This document shows positions 50,269 to 60,371 of a stretch of DNA of 64,000 nucleotides, piece after piece. The notes beneath the pieces were generated by a model. It had not been told where the DNA came from. It saw only the letters and a list, made by a program, of their open reading frames with translations, and did not search any database. The DNA lies in contig NZ_OZ060382.1 of assembly GCF_964058995.1 (NCBI RefSeq), positions 124,001 through 188,000 on the forward strand, given 5' to 3'. Every line of letters starts with the position of its first letter. Position 1 is the first letter of the stretch. Source of the stretch: Buchnera aphidicola (Chaitophorus populicola) (GTDB lineage Bacteria; Pseudomonadota; Gammaproteobacteria; Enterobacterales; Enterobacteriaceae). Made by a program: the position numbers and the translations under genes.

Positions 50269-50650
50269 TTTAAATTTTCCTATTTTTTATAATTTAATGA
50301 ATAATATAAACTTTTTTTGATTTTAATAATTTTTTATTTTTATTAAATTTATAAAATTTTTATACGACTTATAATTTTTAATTATTAAAATAAAAATTTT
50401 ATTTTATAATATTTAATATTTTTGATTTATAAAATATAATTATTTTTTATATGTTTAATTTAAATTTATAAATTTTTATATTTATTTTCTAATATGGAAA
50501 AATTAATTATTTTAGTATATTATAAAATTTTATTTATAATAAATTATATATTTTTTCAATTATTTTATAATATTTTTATTTTTTTTTTAAATATATTAAT
50601 TATATATGTAAAACACAGAATTTTTATTAAATTAAATACAACATAAATAT
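50269..50650. other. Divergent thrA/hpt spacer
   Basis: 382 A/T-rich bases that serve as upstream region for thrA on the minus strand and hpt on the plus strand. In E. coli thrA is preceded by the thrL leader peptide with Thr/Ile codon runs and an attenuator. I see no leader reading frame and no GC-containing terminator hairpin here. Individual promoter boxes cannot be picked out with confidence. Confidence 0.5.
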
Positions 50651-51178
50651 ATGAAACATTCTATAGAAGTTATTTTACCTGCTTATAAGTTAAATTCTAG
50701 AGTGAAAGAATTAGGAATGCAAATTACGGAAAATTATAAAAATAGTTGTAATGAAATAATTTTAATAGGTTTATTAAAGGGTTCTTTTATTTTTATTGCA
50801 GATTTATGTAGAGCTGTTCAAATAAATCATAAAATAGATTTCATTACTATTTCTAGTTATGGAAATAATCATTTTTCTAATTTAGATATTAAAATTTTGA
50901 AAGATTTAGACGAAAATATATATGGAAAAAATGTTCTTATTATAGAAGATATTATAGATTCTGGTCGAACTTTAAATAAAGTATTAAAATTATTAAAATT
51001 GAAAAAACCTAAATCTTTATCTATATGCACTTTGTTAGATAAACCAGAATGTAGAGAAGTAGATATAATTATTGATTATGTAGGATTTTCTATACCTAAT
51101 GATTTTGTTGTAGGTTATGGTCTTGATTATGCTCAATCTTATCGTCATTTACCATATATAGCACGAGTTATATTTTAA
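50651..51178 (+). CDS. hpt: Hypoxanthine phosphoribosyltransferase
   Basis: Purine salvage enzyme that joins hypoxanthine to PRPP (from Prs) to make IMP. The 175 residues (E. coli 178) match closely: [56 protein letters not shown], the PRPP motif [17 protein letters not shown] near 98-114, and the C-terminal [28 protein letters not shown]. The flexible loop between SSYG and DIKILKD has lost its usual threonine-arginine pattern. No strong ribosome site is seen. Confidence 0.95.
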   Translation: MKHSIEVILPAYKLNSRVKELGMQITENYKNSCNEIILIGLLKGSFIFIADLCRAVQINHKIDFITISSYGNNHFSNLDIKILKDLDENIYGKNVLIIEDIIDSGRTLNKVLKLLKLKKPKSLSICTLLDKPECREVDIIIDYVGFSIPNDFVVGYGLDYAQSYRHLPYIARVIF

Positions 51179-51238
51179 TTTTTTTAATAAAAATATTATA
51201 GTTTAATATTTTTTATATGTTTATAGATATTTTAAATT

Positions 51239-51255
51239 AAAAAAAAAAAAAAAAA
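51239..51255 (+). repeat. 17-base poly(A) tract, intergenic
   Basis: Seventeen consecutive A residues between hpt and pcnB. Runs this long are scarce in the window; a second run of the same length lies inside pcnB. It may be a mutation hot spot, and its exact length should be treated with caution because homopolymers are hard to sequence. Confidence 0.8.
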
Positions 51256-51409
51256 CAAATAAATAAATATATTTTAAAAGTTTGTATATATTTATATAAA
51301 AATTTTATTATTTTATAATAAAAATTTTTTTAATATTTTATTTATAATTTTTTTAATTTAAAATATAAATTTTATATTTATGTAATTAATTTAATTATTT
51401 TAATAAAAT

Positions 51410-52603
51410 TTAATTATAAAAATTTTTTTTATATTTTATATTTAAATATTTATGTTCAATTTTTTTTTTTAAAATATATAAAGTATATGATTCAAAAAAT
51501 ATTTTATTTTTTTTTATCCTGATAGGAATTTTTTTTTTACTATGAGTAATAATAATTAATATTTTCCATATTTCTTTAATTTTATTAATAATTTGCTTAG
51601 GTATAGATAATAACAAAGAGGCTTTTTTAAGAATAAATTTTAAAGATAGTCGTATTGCATTTATATGAGTAATTTTTTTTTTTTTTTTTATTTTTATTAT
51701 ATTAAAAATATATGGATACCATAATATTGCAGACCATAATAAAGATAGATGATTTTTTTTTTTTATTTTAAATCTTTGATCATTTTTTTTTAAAATAGAA
51801 ATAATTAATTTTTTAATTAAAAAATTAATTTTTTTATTATAATAAAGAAATGGAAATGGAAAAATTATTTTTAATAAAGAAAAACTTTTAAGTTTTTGAT
51901 AAGCTTTATATCCAAATCCCATTTGTAAAATTTTATTTAATTCATTGTAAAGTCTAGCTGATGGTACATGAGATATTAATTTAGATAATTTAGGAATTGC
52001 GTGAGCAGTTTTTTTTTCTATTTTCATGTTTAATTGTACAGAGAATCTAATTACTCTAAGTATTCTAACTGGATCTTCTCTATATCTTGTTTCAGGATCT
52101 CCAATTAATCGAATTATTTTTTTTTTTATATCTTGAATGCCTCCTACATAATCACGAATACTTAAATCTATTACATTAAAATATAAAGTATTAATAGTTA
52201 AATCTCTTCTTTCAGCATCTTCTTCAATTTGCCCGAAGATATTATCATATAGTAAAATTCCTAACTTATCTTTTTTTTTATGAATTTTTATATGATTTTT
52301 ATTATGATGATGTCCTCTAAAAGTAGATACTTCTATAATCTCTTTTCTAAACATAATATGTGCAATTTGAAATCTTCTACCGATTAATCGACAATTTCTA
52401 AATAATTTTTGTAATTCTAATGGTGTAGCATTAGTTGTTAAATCAAAGTCTTTCGGTTGTTTACCCATAATAAGATCTCTGACACTACCTCCTACGAGAT
52501 AAGCTTCATAACCTGATTTATGCAATCTAAATAAAATTTTAATTGCATTTTTACTAATCTTATTTCGAGATATATTGTGTTTTTTTTTAGGAATTATTCT
52601 CAT
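51410..52603 (-). CDS. pcnB: Poly(A) polymerase I
   Basis: Adds poly(A) tails that mark RNA for decay. It is PcnB rather than tRNA nucleotidyltransferase: YEAYLVGGSVRDLIMGKQPKDFDLTTNATP near 33-62, FRNCRLIGRRFQIAHIMFRKEIIEVSTFRGHHH near 68-100, and DNIFGQIEEDAERRDLTINTLYFNV, then LIGDPETRYREDPVRILRVIRFSVQLNMKIE. All follow the E. coli PcnB order. At 397 residues it is about 65 shorter than E. coli (465), lacking the basic C-terminal tail. The last 150 residues are weakly conserved and contain a run of 17 A (plus-strand T at 51673-51689) coding for five lysines. Frame integrity depends on that run being correct. Confidence 0.93.
   Translation of the reverse strand: MRIIPKKKHNISRNKISKNAIKILFRLHKSGYEAYLVGGSVRDLIMGKQPKDFDLTTNATPLELQKLFRNCRLIGRRFQIAHIMFRKEIIEVSTFRGHHHNKNHIKIHKKKDKLGILLYDNIFGQIEEDAERRDLTINTLYFNVIDLSIRDYVGGIQDIKKKIIRLIGDPETRYREDPVRILRVIRFSVQLNMKIEKKTAHAIPKLSKLISHVPSARLYNELNKILQMGFGYKAYQKLKSFSLLKIIFPFPFLYYNKKINFLIKKLIISILKKNDQRFKIKKKNHLSLLWSAILWYPYIFNIIKIKKKKKITHINAIRLSLKFILKKASLLLSIPKQIINKIKEIWKILIIITHSKKKIPIRIKKNKIFFESYTLYILKKKIEHKYLNIKYKKNFYN
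51673..51689 (-). repeat. 17-base poly(A) tract inside pcnB
   Basis: Seventeen T on the plus strand, read as 17 A in the pcnB message, spanning codons for Ile-Lys(5)-Ile. It is the longest coding homopolymer in the window and a probable site of polymerase slippage. A one-base change would shift the frame for roughly the last 90 codons. Confidence 0.85.
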
Positions 52604-52695
52604 ATGATTTTATATAGTAATTTATTTTTTTATTTGATGATATATTTACTTTTTTAAATAATTTAACTTTTTATTTAAATTAAAATTGTAATTAT

Positions 52696-52729
52696 GATAG
52701 TGAAATAAGATTTTATCTTTTTCACTATC
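52696..52729 (-). terminator. Long hairpin after dksA
   Basis: A 16-bp stem broken only by one bulged T (52706) pairs GATAGTGAAATAAGAT (52696-52711) with the segment 52715-52729, closing on TTT. It begins 12 bases after the dksA stop on the minus strand and precedes pcnB. On the minus strand the following sequence is only moderately T-rich. On the plus strand it is followed by seven T, though no plus-strand gene ends there. Confidence 0.65.
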
Positions 52730-52740
52730 TTTTTTTAAGA

Positions 52741-53193
52741 TTATCCTAGAATTTGTTTATCTCTAATTTCTTCTAATGTTTTACAGTCAATACATAAATT
52801 TGCGGTAGGTCTAGCTTCTAATCTTTTAATACCTATTTCTACTCCACAAGAAGAACAATAACCAAATTCTTTGGATTCAATTTTTTTTAAAGTTCTATTA
52901 ATTTTTTTAATTAATTTATTTTCTCTATCTCTATTTCTTAGTTCTAAATTAAATTCTTCTTCTTGAACAGCTCTGTCAATTGGATCTGGAAAATTAGAAG
53001 ATTTTTTAGAAATATCATAAACATCTTTATTATTTTTATTAAGTTGTTTTTTCCATGTTTCAAGAATTATTTTAAAATGATGAATTTGTTTATAATTCAT
53101 ATATTTTTCATTTTTTTTACTTTTATAAGAAGATACTCCTGCAATAGAAAGAATACTTAAAGAAGATTTTTTATTTTTTTTTTTTTTATGCAT
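52741..53193 (-). CDS. dksA: RNA polymerase-binding factor DksA
   Basis: Binds the secondary channel of RNA polymerase and, with ppGpp, retunes rRNA and amino-acid promoters. The 150 residues (E. coli 151) keep the coiled-coil tip motif DPIDRA near 82-87 (DxxDxA), [21 protein letters not shown], and the zinc finger CSSC near 114-117 with CIDC near 135-138. The N-terminal [14 protein letters not shown] matches E. coli, preceded by MHKKKKNKK. That stretch includes a run of 14 A (plus-strand T at 53174-53187) directly after the start. The very high conservation of the rest suggests it is still an active regulator. Confidence 0.96.
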   Translation of the reverse strand: MHKKKKNKKSSLSILSIAGVSSYKSKKNEKYMNYKQIHHFKIILETWKKQLNKNNKDVYDISKKSSNFPDPIDRAVQEEEFNLELRNRDRENKLIKKINRTLKKIESKEFGYCSSCGVEIGIKRLEARPTANLCIDCKTLEEIRDKQILG

Positions 53194-53420
53194 AATATAA
53201 GTCCTTCATAAAATTTTTAGAATAAGAAATATAACATTATTTACAGATTTTATAATATACATGAGATATTTGTAATATGAAATGAAATATTTTATTTTTA
53301 AAAATGTTTAAGATTTTAAATTATTTTTTTATAAAATTTGTAATAATTGTATTAACTTTTTAAATTTAAAAGAATTTTTAAAAAATAAATTAAACTTATT
53401 TAAAAAAAGGTATTTGATAT

Positions 53421-54212
53421 ATGTTCAATTTAGCTTTTGGAATAGAATATGATGGAAGTAATTATTATGGATGGGAAAGTCAAATAAGAATTTATTCAAT
53501 TAAAAATATATTAGAATATGCTATATCTAAAATAGCTAATCATAAAGTAAAAATTTTTTGTGCTGGAAGAACTGATTCTGGAGTGCATGCTTATAATCAA
53601 GTAATTAATTTTAAAACTATTTCTAAAAGAAAAAAAAAATCTTGGATAAGAGGCGTAAATAGTTTTTTACCTAAAGATATTTCAGTAATATGGGTTCAAA
53701 ATGTTTTAAATGAATTTCATGCACGTTATTCTGCTATTTCAAGAACTTATCGTTATATTATATATAATAATACTATTAGATCATCTATTTTAAAAAATAG
53801 AGTTAATAATATTTTTTTTAAATTAGATGTAGAAAAAATGAATCAATCTAGTCAGATTTTAATTGGAGAGCATGATTTTTCTTCTTTTAGAGCTGCGCGA
53901 TGTCAATCTTATAGTTCTTTTAGAAAAATTATACATATTAATGTATATAGAAAAAAAAAATATTTTATTATAATTGATATAACAGCAAATGCTTTTTTAT
54001 ATCGTATGGTACGTAATATTGTCGGAGCTTTAATAGAAATAGGTCGTGGTAGAAAAAGTAAATCATGGTTATTATATATTTTAAATATAAAAAATAGAAA
54101 ATTATCTGCTCCTACAGTATTAGCTCAAGGTTTATATTTATTATCTATAAGTTATCCTAAGCATTTTAATATATTTAATCAAAATATGAATTATTTTTTT
54201 AGTTTTTTATAA
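53421..54212 (+). CDS. truA: tRNA pseudouridine synthase A
   Basis: Converts uridines 38-40 in tRNA anticodon arms to pseudouridine. The 263 residues (E. coli 270) include GIEYDGSNYYGWESQ near 7, the catalytic Asp in CAGRTDSGVHAYNQV near 51-65, the RYSAISRTYRYIIYN block near 105, and FLYRMVRNIVGALIEIGRGR near 193-212. No defects are seen. It follows dksA in divergent orientation. Confidence 0.96.
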   Translation: MFNLAFGIEYDGSNYYGWESQIRIYSIKNILEYAISKIANHKVKIFCAGRTDSGVHAYNQVINFKTISKRKKKSWIRGVNSFLPKDISVIWVQNVLNEFHARYSAISRTYRYIIYNNTIRSSILKNRVNNIFFKLDVEKMNQSSQILIGEHDFSSFRAARCQSYSSFRKIIHINVYRKKKYFIIIDITANAFLYRMVRNIVGALIEIGRGRKSKSWLLYILNIKNRKLSAPTVLAQGLYLLSISYPKHFNIFNQNMNYFFSFL

Positions 54213-54438
54213 AAATATATTTTAATATTTATAAAGTATTTTAAAATTCAAACGTTTTATGCATGATTAGATAAAAATTTTTATTGTATAAAATTATTTA
54301 AATGTTAATTTTTATTTATAAATATAAAAAATTTACATATTAGTACTAAATAAAGCAAATGCTTTTAAAAATTTTTACATCAAGATAAAATTTATATTTT
54401 TAATAATATCATTTAAATTTTAATTTAAGAGAAAAAAC

Positions 54439-57156
54439 ATGTTTTTTAATTTTTTTAGAAGATTTTTTAGTAGTAGAAATGAAAGGATATTAAATAAATT
54501 AAATATTATTGTAGAAAAAATAAATAAATTGGAATTAATTTATAAAAATTTTACAGATGAAAAATTAAAGCAAAATACGTTATTTTTTAAAAAACGTTTA
54601 CAGAATAAAGAAAAATTAGAAGATTTATTAATTGAATCATATGCTACAGTAAGAGAAGCAAGTGTAAGAGTATTTAATATGCGTCATTTTGACGTTCAAA
54701 TATTAGGTGGTATTGTTTTAAATAATCAATGTATAGCTGAAATGCAAACAGGAGAAGGAAAAACTTTAACGTCAACTTTGCCAGCTTATTTGAACGCTCT
54801 TACAGGAAATGGAGTTCATATTATTACAATGAATGATTATTTAGCAAAAAGAGATTCAGATAAAAATCGTATTTTATTTGAATTCTTAGGGTTAACAGTT
54901 GGATTAAATTTGCCTGAATTATCTTTTTCTAAAAAAAAACAAGCTTATTCTGCAGATATAACTTACGGCACAAACAATGAGTTTGGTTTTGATTATTTAC
55001 GAGATAATATGGTGACTTCTAAAAAAAATCAAGTGCAAAGAAAATTAAATTATGCATTAATTGATGAAGTTGATTCAATTTTAATTGATGAAGCTCGTAC
55101 TCCTTTAATTATTTCTGGAGAAGAAAAAAATTCTTCTAAACTATATATTAAAATTAATAAAATTATTTCTAGTTTAATACAACAAGAGACAGATGATACA
55201 GAAGAATTTACTGGAACTGGTGATTTTTTTTTAGATGAAAAATTAAAACAAGTTTATTTAACAGAAAGAGGATTAATAAAAGTAGAAAAAATATTAGTAC
55301 AAAAAAAAATTATTAATCCAAATGAATCATTATATTCTTCTAATAATATAAAATTATTACATCATATTATATCTTCTTTAAAAGCTCATAAATTATTTAC
55401 TAAAGATGTAGATTATTTAGTTCAAGGCCAAGAAATTGTGATAGTAGATGAACATACAGGAAGAATTATGAAAGGTAGACGTTGGTCAGATGGATTACAT
55501 CAATCTGTAGAAGCAAAAGAAAATGTTTTAGTAAAAAATGAAAACAAAACTTTAGCTTCAATTACTTTTCAAAATTATTTTAGATTATATAAAAAACTAT
55601 CTGGTATGACAGGTACTGCATATACTGAATCTTTTGAATTTAGAACTATTTATAATTTAGATACTGTCGTAATTCCAACGAATCGTCCTATGATTCGTGA
55701 AGATTTTTCAGATTTAGTATATATGACAGAAAAAGAAAAAATTGAAGCAATTATTAAAGATATTCAAAAATGTTACTTTAAAAAACAACCAGTATTAGTT
55801 GGCACAGTATCTATAGAAAAATCTGAATTAATTTCAAAAAAATTAACTAATTTAAATATTAAACATAATGTTTTAAACGCGAAATTTCATAAAAAAGAAG
55901 CTGATATTATCGCTCAAGCTGGGAAAATAGGTGCTGTAACTATTGCTACTAATATGGCTGGAAGAGGAACAGATATTATTTTAGGAGGATATTTTGAAGA
56001 TAAATATTTAAATAATAATCAAAATAATGCTAAAAAAGATGTTTTGGATACAAAAAAAAAAGAATGGAAAAAAAATCATAAATTAGTATTATCTGTAGGA
56101 GGATTACATGTAATTGGTACTGAAAGGCATGAATCTAGGAGAATTGATAATCAATTAAAAGGTCGTTCTGGACGTCAAGGAGACATAGGATCTTCTAGAT
56201 TTTATATTTCCATGGAAGATGCATTAATTAGAATATTCTCTTCTTCTAAAATTATAGATTTAATGAGAAAAATTGGAATGAAATACGGGGAGTCGATTGA
56301 AAGTGTTTGGGTTAATAAAGCTATTTTAAATGCACAAAAAAAAGTTGAAAATAGAAATTTTGATGTTAGAAAACAATTATTAGAATATGATAATGTAATT
56401 AATGAACAAAGAAAAGTTATATATAAGCAAAGAAATATTTTATTAAACAAAGAGAATATTTTTTCTACTATAACAGATATATCTAAAGATGTATTTTTAT
56501 CAGTAATTAAAAAATATTTATATACAAATCATACAAAATCTATTTTTAATAAATTTATTTCACTAGAAAAATTTTTATTAAAAAAATTTCATATAAAAAT
56601 TGCTTTTCCAAATTATTTAAAAAGTATGGATAAACATTATAAAAATAAAATTTTAAATTTAGTATTAAAAAAATTTAAAATAAATTATTTTATTAAAGAA
56701 AATTTAATTGGTTCTAAAAATATGAGAAATATAGAAAAATCTATTATGTTAAAAAAAATAGATTTATTTTGGCAAGAACATTTATCTGATATGGAATATT
56801 TAAGACAAGGAATACATTTAAGGGGATATGCTCAAAAAGATCCTAAATTAGAATATAAACGTGAATCTTTTATTATTTTTTCAAATATGTTAGAGTCATT
56901 AAAATATGAAGTAATTTTAGAATTAAGTCAAATTAGTTTATCTCAATTTGATCCATATGGTGATCAAAAAGTAAATTATAAATTTTCTATTAATAATAAA
57001 TATCTTAAAAAAGCAAGAAAATATTTTTTAAAAAATAAAAATATTGAAGATTATTGTATTGAATATGATAATCTTAAAAAAAATATATCAAGAAATGATT
57101 TATGTTATTGCCAATCAGGTAAAAAATATAAATATTGTCATGGTATTTTAAAATAA
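54439..57156 (+). CDS. secA: Protein translocase ATPase SecA
   Basis: Motor that drives precursor proteins through the SecYEG channel. The 905 residues match E. coli SecA (901). Walker A lies in [13 protein letters not shown] near 100-112, the [16 protein letters not shown] block near 174, the DEVD of Walker B near 210, GMTGTAYTE near 393, [14 protein letters not shown] near 506 and GRSGRQGD near 575. The C-terminal zinc/SecB-binding tail is kept as [14 protein letters not shown] (Cys-x-Cys-x8-Cys-His). The lysine-rich insert near 265-300 is low complexity. AGAG precedes the ATG. Confidence 0.97.
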   Translation: MFFNFFRRFFSSRNERILNKLNIIVEKINKLELIYKNFTDEKLKQNTLFFKKRLQNKEKLEDLLIESYATVREASVRVFNMRHFDVQILGGIVLNNQCIAEMQTGEGKTLTSTLPAYLNALTGNGVHIITMNDYLAKRDSDKNRILFEFLGLTVGLNLPELSFSKKKQAYSADITYGTNNEFGFDYLRDNMVTSKKNQVQRKLNYALIDEVDSILIDEARTPLIISGEEKNSSKLYIKINKIISSLIQQETDDTEEFTGTGDFFLDEKLKQVYLTERGLIKVEKILVQKKIINPNESLYSSNNIKLLHHIISSLKAHKLFTKDVDYLVQGQEIVIVDEHTGRIMKGRRWSDGLHQSVEAKENVLVKNENKTLASITFQNYFRLYKKLSGMTGTAYTESFEFRTIYNLDTVVIPTNRPMIREDFSDLVYMTEKEKIEAIIKDIQKCYFKKQPVLVGTVSIEKSELISKKLTNLNIKHNVLNAKFHKKEADIIAQAGKIGAVTIATNMAGRGTDIILGGYFEDKYLNNNQNNAKKDVLDTKKKEWKKNHKLVLSVGGLHVIGTERHESRRIDNQLKGRSGRQGDIGSSRFYISMEDALIRIFSSSKIIDLMRKIGMKYGESIESVWVNKAILNAQKKVENRNFDVRKQLLEYDNVINEQRKVIYKQRNILLNKENIFSTITDISKDVFLSVIKKYLYTNHTKSIFNKFISLEKFLLKKFHIKIAFPNYLKSMDKHYKNKILNLVLKKFKINYFIKENLIGSKNMRNIEKSIMLKKIDLFWQEHLSDMEYLRQGIHLRGYAQKDPKLEYKRESFIIFSNMLESLKYEVILELSQISLSQFDPYGDQKVNYKFSINNKYLKKARKYFLKNKNIEDYCIEYDNLKKNISRNDLCYCQSGKKYKYCHGILK

Positions 57157-57685
57157 TATTATATTTGAAAATTTGTTATTATTTTTTTAAGTTGATAATA
57201 CATTATAGATAATTTTAAAAATAAATTTTGATAGTATAAATTTACTTTTAATATAATATAAATATGTAGGTAATATTTTTATATTTTTTTATTTAATATT
57301 ATATAAGTAATTTATATTTAAAAAAATATAAATATTATTTTTTAAAATTTTTCTAAAATTATGTATATAAATATAAAATTAAAACTTTAAAAAATTAATT
57401 ATTATTACTTTACATTTATATTGATATAAACTATTTTTTCATATTTGTCATTATTATTAAATAAAATTTTTATTTATGATAACTTTTTTATATTTATATA
57501 AAAACTTTTACTTTGAAAAATTATTTTCAAATTTTAATTAAATTTTATATATATAAATTATTTAATTATCTTTCTTTTATATAAAAAATTTAAATAAATA
57601 TTATATTATTTAATATTATTCATTTTATTATAAAATAAATTTTTAAATTTTTTATTTTTTTTTTAATAAAAGAGGAGTATTTTTT
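57157..57685. other. 529-base gap between secA and aceE
   Basis: A/T-rich and without coding remnants. In E. coli mutT, coaE, guaC, nadC and pdhR lie between these genes, and some of them are kept in other Buchnera, so this looks like the scar of lost genes. One inverted repeat is visible: TTTGAAAA (57512-57519) with TTTTCAAA (57524-57531), about 155 bases before aceE. The aceE promoter should lie here but no box is convincing. AGAGGAG near 57671 is the aceE ribosome site. Confidence 0.5.
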
Positions 57686-60355
57686 ATGTTTCAAAATAAT
57701 TATAAGGATATTGATATAGATCCCATAGAAACACAAGAATGGATAGATTCTATGAAATCTATAATACAGGAAGACGGCAATAATAGAGGAATTTTTATAA
57801 TTCGTTCTATATTAAAAAAATATAAAAATATTTTTAATTCATGTTTAAAAAAAAATTTAATTTCTGATTATATTAATACTATTTCTGTTGAAAATGAAGA
57901 AAACTATCCTGGTAATCTTAAATTAGAAAAAAAAATTTGTACTGCTGTACGTTGGAATGCAATAATGATGGTTTTAAGAGCGTCTAAAAAAAAATTAGAT
58001 TTAGGTGGGCATTTAGCTTCTTTTCAATCTTCTGCTATAATTTATGAAGTATGTTTTAATCATTTTTTTCATGCAGATCATGAATCTTTTTTAGGAGATA
58101 TAATTTATTTTCAAGGACATATATCTCCGGGTATTTATTCTAGAGCATTTTTAGAAGGTAGAATTTCTGAAAATAAATTAAATAATTTTAGACAAGAAAT
58201 AGGAGGAAAAGGTTTATCTTCTTATCCTCATCCAAAATTAATGTCTGATTTTTGGCAGTTTCCTACAGTATCTATGGGTTTAGGTCCAATTTGTGCTATT
58301 TATCAAGCGAAATTTTTAAAGTATTTATGTAATAGAAATTTAATTAAATTTAATAAACGTAAAATATATGCTTTTTTAGGAGATGGAGAAATGGATGAAC
58401 CAGAATCTAAAGGTGCTATTCATATTGCCTCTCGTGAAAAACTAGATAATTTAATATTTCTTATTAATTGTAATTTACAAAGATTAGATGGACCAGTAAT
58501 AGGAAATGGGAAAATTATTAATGAATTAGAAAGTTTTTTTTATGGTGCAGGTTGGAAAATAATTAAAGTAATTTGGGGTAGTAAATGGGATAAATTATTT
58601 AAAAAAGATAAAAGTGGGAAGTTAATTCAATTAATGAATGAAACTTTAGACGGTGATTATCAAACTTTTACATCTAAGGACGGAGCATATATTAGAAAAA
58701 ATTTTTTTGGAAAATATCCAGAAACTATAAAATTAGTAAAAAATATGACTGATCAAGAAATATGGAATTTAAATAGAGGAGGTCATGATTTTAAAAAAGT
58801 TTATACTGCTCTAAAGAAAGCTCAAGAAGTTAAAAATAAACCTGTAGTAATATTTTTTCATACAATTAAAGGTTATGGTTTAGGAAGTAGTATTGCTGCA
58901 ACAAATATTGCACATCAAGTTAAAAAAATTAGTTTTAAAGATATCGTAAATATTAGCTATAATTTTAAATTATCATTTTCAGATACAGAATTAAAAAAAT
59001 TACCTTATATAACTTTTTCAAAATTTTCTGATGAATATAAATATCTCCATAATCGTAGAAAAAAATTAGGTGGTTATATTCCTAAAAGACGAAAAAATTT
59101 TACAGAACATATATTTATTCCTGATTTAATTGATTTTAAGTCTTTATTTTTACCACAAACAAAAAAAATTTCTACAACTATTGCATTTGTTAGAGTATTG
59201 TACATATTATTAAATAATTTAAATATTAAAGATAGAATTGTTCCAATTATTGCTGATGAAGCTCGAACATTTGGTATGGAAGGTTTATTTAGAAAAGTTG
59301 GAATTTATAATTTTAATGGTCAAAATTATGTTCCTCAAGATCAAGAAATATTATCTTATTATAAAGAAGATCAAAAAGGACAGATTTTACAAGAAGGTAT
59401 TAATGAACTTGGAGCAGCTGCTTCTTGGATAGCTGCTGCAACTTCTTATAGTACTAATAATTTTCCTATGATACCATTTTATATTTATTATTCTATGTTT
59501 GGATTTCAGAGAGTTGGAGATTTATATTGGGCTGCAGGAGATCAACAAGCTCGAGGATTTTTAATAGGAGGAACATCTGGACGTACGACTTTAAATGGAG
59601 AAGGATTACAACATGAAGATGGACACAGTCATATTCAATCTTTAACTATTCCTAATTGTATTTCTTATGATCCTGCATATGCTTATGAAGTAGCTGTTAT
59701 TATTCAAAATGGTTTAAAAAGAATGTATGGTAAAAAACAAGAAAATATTTATTATTATATTACAACAACAAATGAAAATTATTTAATGCCCGGATTAATA
59801 GATGGTACAGAAGAAGGAATATGTAAAGGAATATATAAATTAGAAACTTATTCTGGAAAAGAACATTTCTTGCAACTATTAGGTTCAGGATCAATATTAC
59901 ATGTTGTGAGAAAAGCAGCTAAAATTTTATTTAAAAATTATAATATTGGGTCAGACGTTTATAGCGTTACTTCTTTTACAGAATTAGCTAGAAATGGGCA
60001 AGATTGTGATCGTTGGAATATGTTAAATCCGTCTTGTCAACCTAAAATTCCATATATTAGTTCTATTTTAAAAGATTATCTTACTATTGCATCTACAGAT
60101 TATATGAAATTGTATGCTGAACAAGTAAGAAAATATATTCCTTCTCAACTTTATAGAGTTTTAGGAACTGATGGATATGGATGTTCTGATAGTAGAAAAA
60201 ATCTTCGTAAACATTTTGAAATAGATGAATATTATATTGTAGTAGCTGCATTAGGAGATTTATATAAATGCGGGAAAATAAATGTCCAATTAGTTTTAGA
60301 TGCGATAAAAAAATTTAATATTAATATAGATAAAATAAATCCGCGTTTAGTATAA
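57686..60355 (+). CDS. aceE: Pyruvate dehydrogenase E1
   Basis: Homodimeric, thiamine-diphosphate-dependent first component of the pyruvate dehydrogenase complex; it decarboxylates pyruvate and acetylates lipoyl groups on AceF. The 889 residues equal E. coli AceE (887). The cofactor-binding motif GDGEMDEPESKGAIHIASREKLDNLIFLINCNLQRLDGPV is near 230-270. GGHLASFQSSA near 105, GGTSGRTTLNGEGLQHEDGHSH near 632-653 and GTDGYGCSDSRKNLRKHFE near 830 are conserved. First gene of aceE-aceF-lpd. No PdhR gene lies upstream, so control by that repressor seems lost. Confidence 0.98.
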   Translation: MFQNNYKDIDIDPIETQEWIDSMKSIIQEDGNNRGIFIIRSILKKYKNIFNSCLKKNLISDYINTISVENEENYPGNLKLEKKICTAVRWNAIMMVLRASKKKLDLGGHLASFQSSAIIYEVCFNHFFHADHESFLGDIIYFQGHISPGIYSRAFLEGRISENKLNNFRQEIGGKGLSSYPHPKLMSDFWQFPTVSMGLGPICAIYQAKFLKYLCNRNLIKFNKRKIYAFLGDGEMDEPESKGAIHIASREKLDNLIFLINCNLQRLDGPVIGNGKIINELESFFYGAGWKIIKVIWGSKWDKLFKKDKSGKLIQLMNETLDGDYQTFTSKDGAYIRKNFFGKYPETIKLVKNMTDQEIWNLNRGGHDFKKVYTALKKAQEVKNKPVVIFFHTIKGYGLGSSIAATNIAHQVKKISFKDIVNISYNFKLSFSDTELKKLPYITFSKFSDEYKYLHNRRKKLGGYIPKRRKNFTEHIFIPDLIDFKSLFLPQTKKISTTIAFVRVLYILLNNLNIKDRIVPIIADEARTFGMEGLFRKVGIYNFNGQNYVPQDQEILSYYKEDQKGQILQEGINELGAAASWIAAATSYSTNNFPMIPFYIYYSMFGFQRVGDLYWAAGDQQARGFLIGGTSGRTTLNGEGLQHEDGHSHIQSLTIPNCISYDPAYAYEVAVIIQNGLKRMYGKKQENIYYYITTTNENYLMPGLIDGTEEGICKGIYKLETYSGKEHFLQLLGSGSILHVVRKAAKILFKNYNIGSDVYSVTSFTELARNGQDCDRWNMLNPSCQPKIPYISSILKDYLTIASTDYMKLYAEQVRKYIPSQLYRVLGTDGYGCSDSRKNLRKHFEIDEYYIVVAALGDLYKCGKINVQLVLDAIKKFNINIDKINPRLV

Positions 60356-60371
60356 AGGAGTAAATTTTAAA

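Noticed and set aside
51410-52603. tRNA nucleotidyltransferase (cca) as identity of the polymerase gene
   Set aside because: The motifs GRRFQIAH, FRGHHH and EDAERRDLTINTLY follow PcnB in order and spacing.
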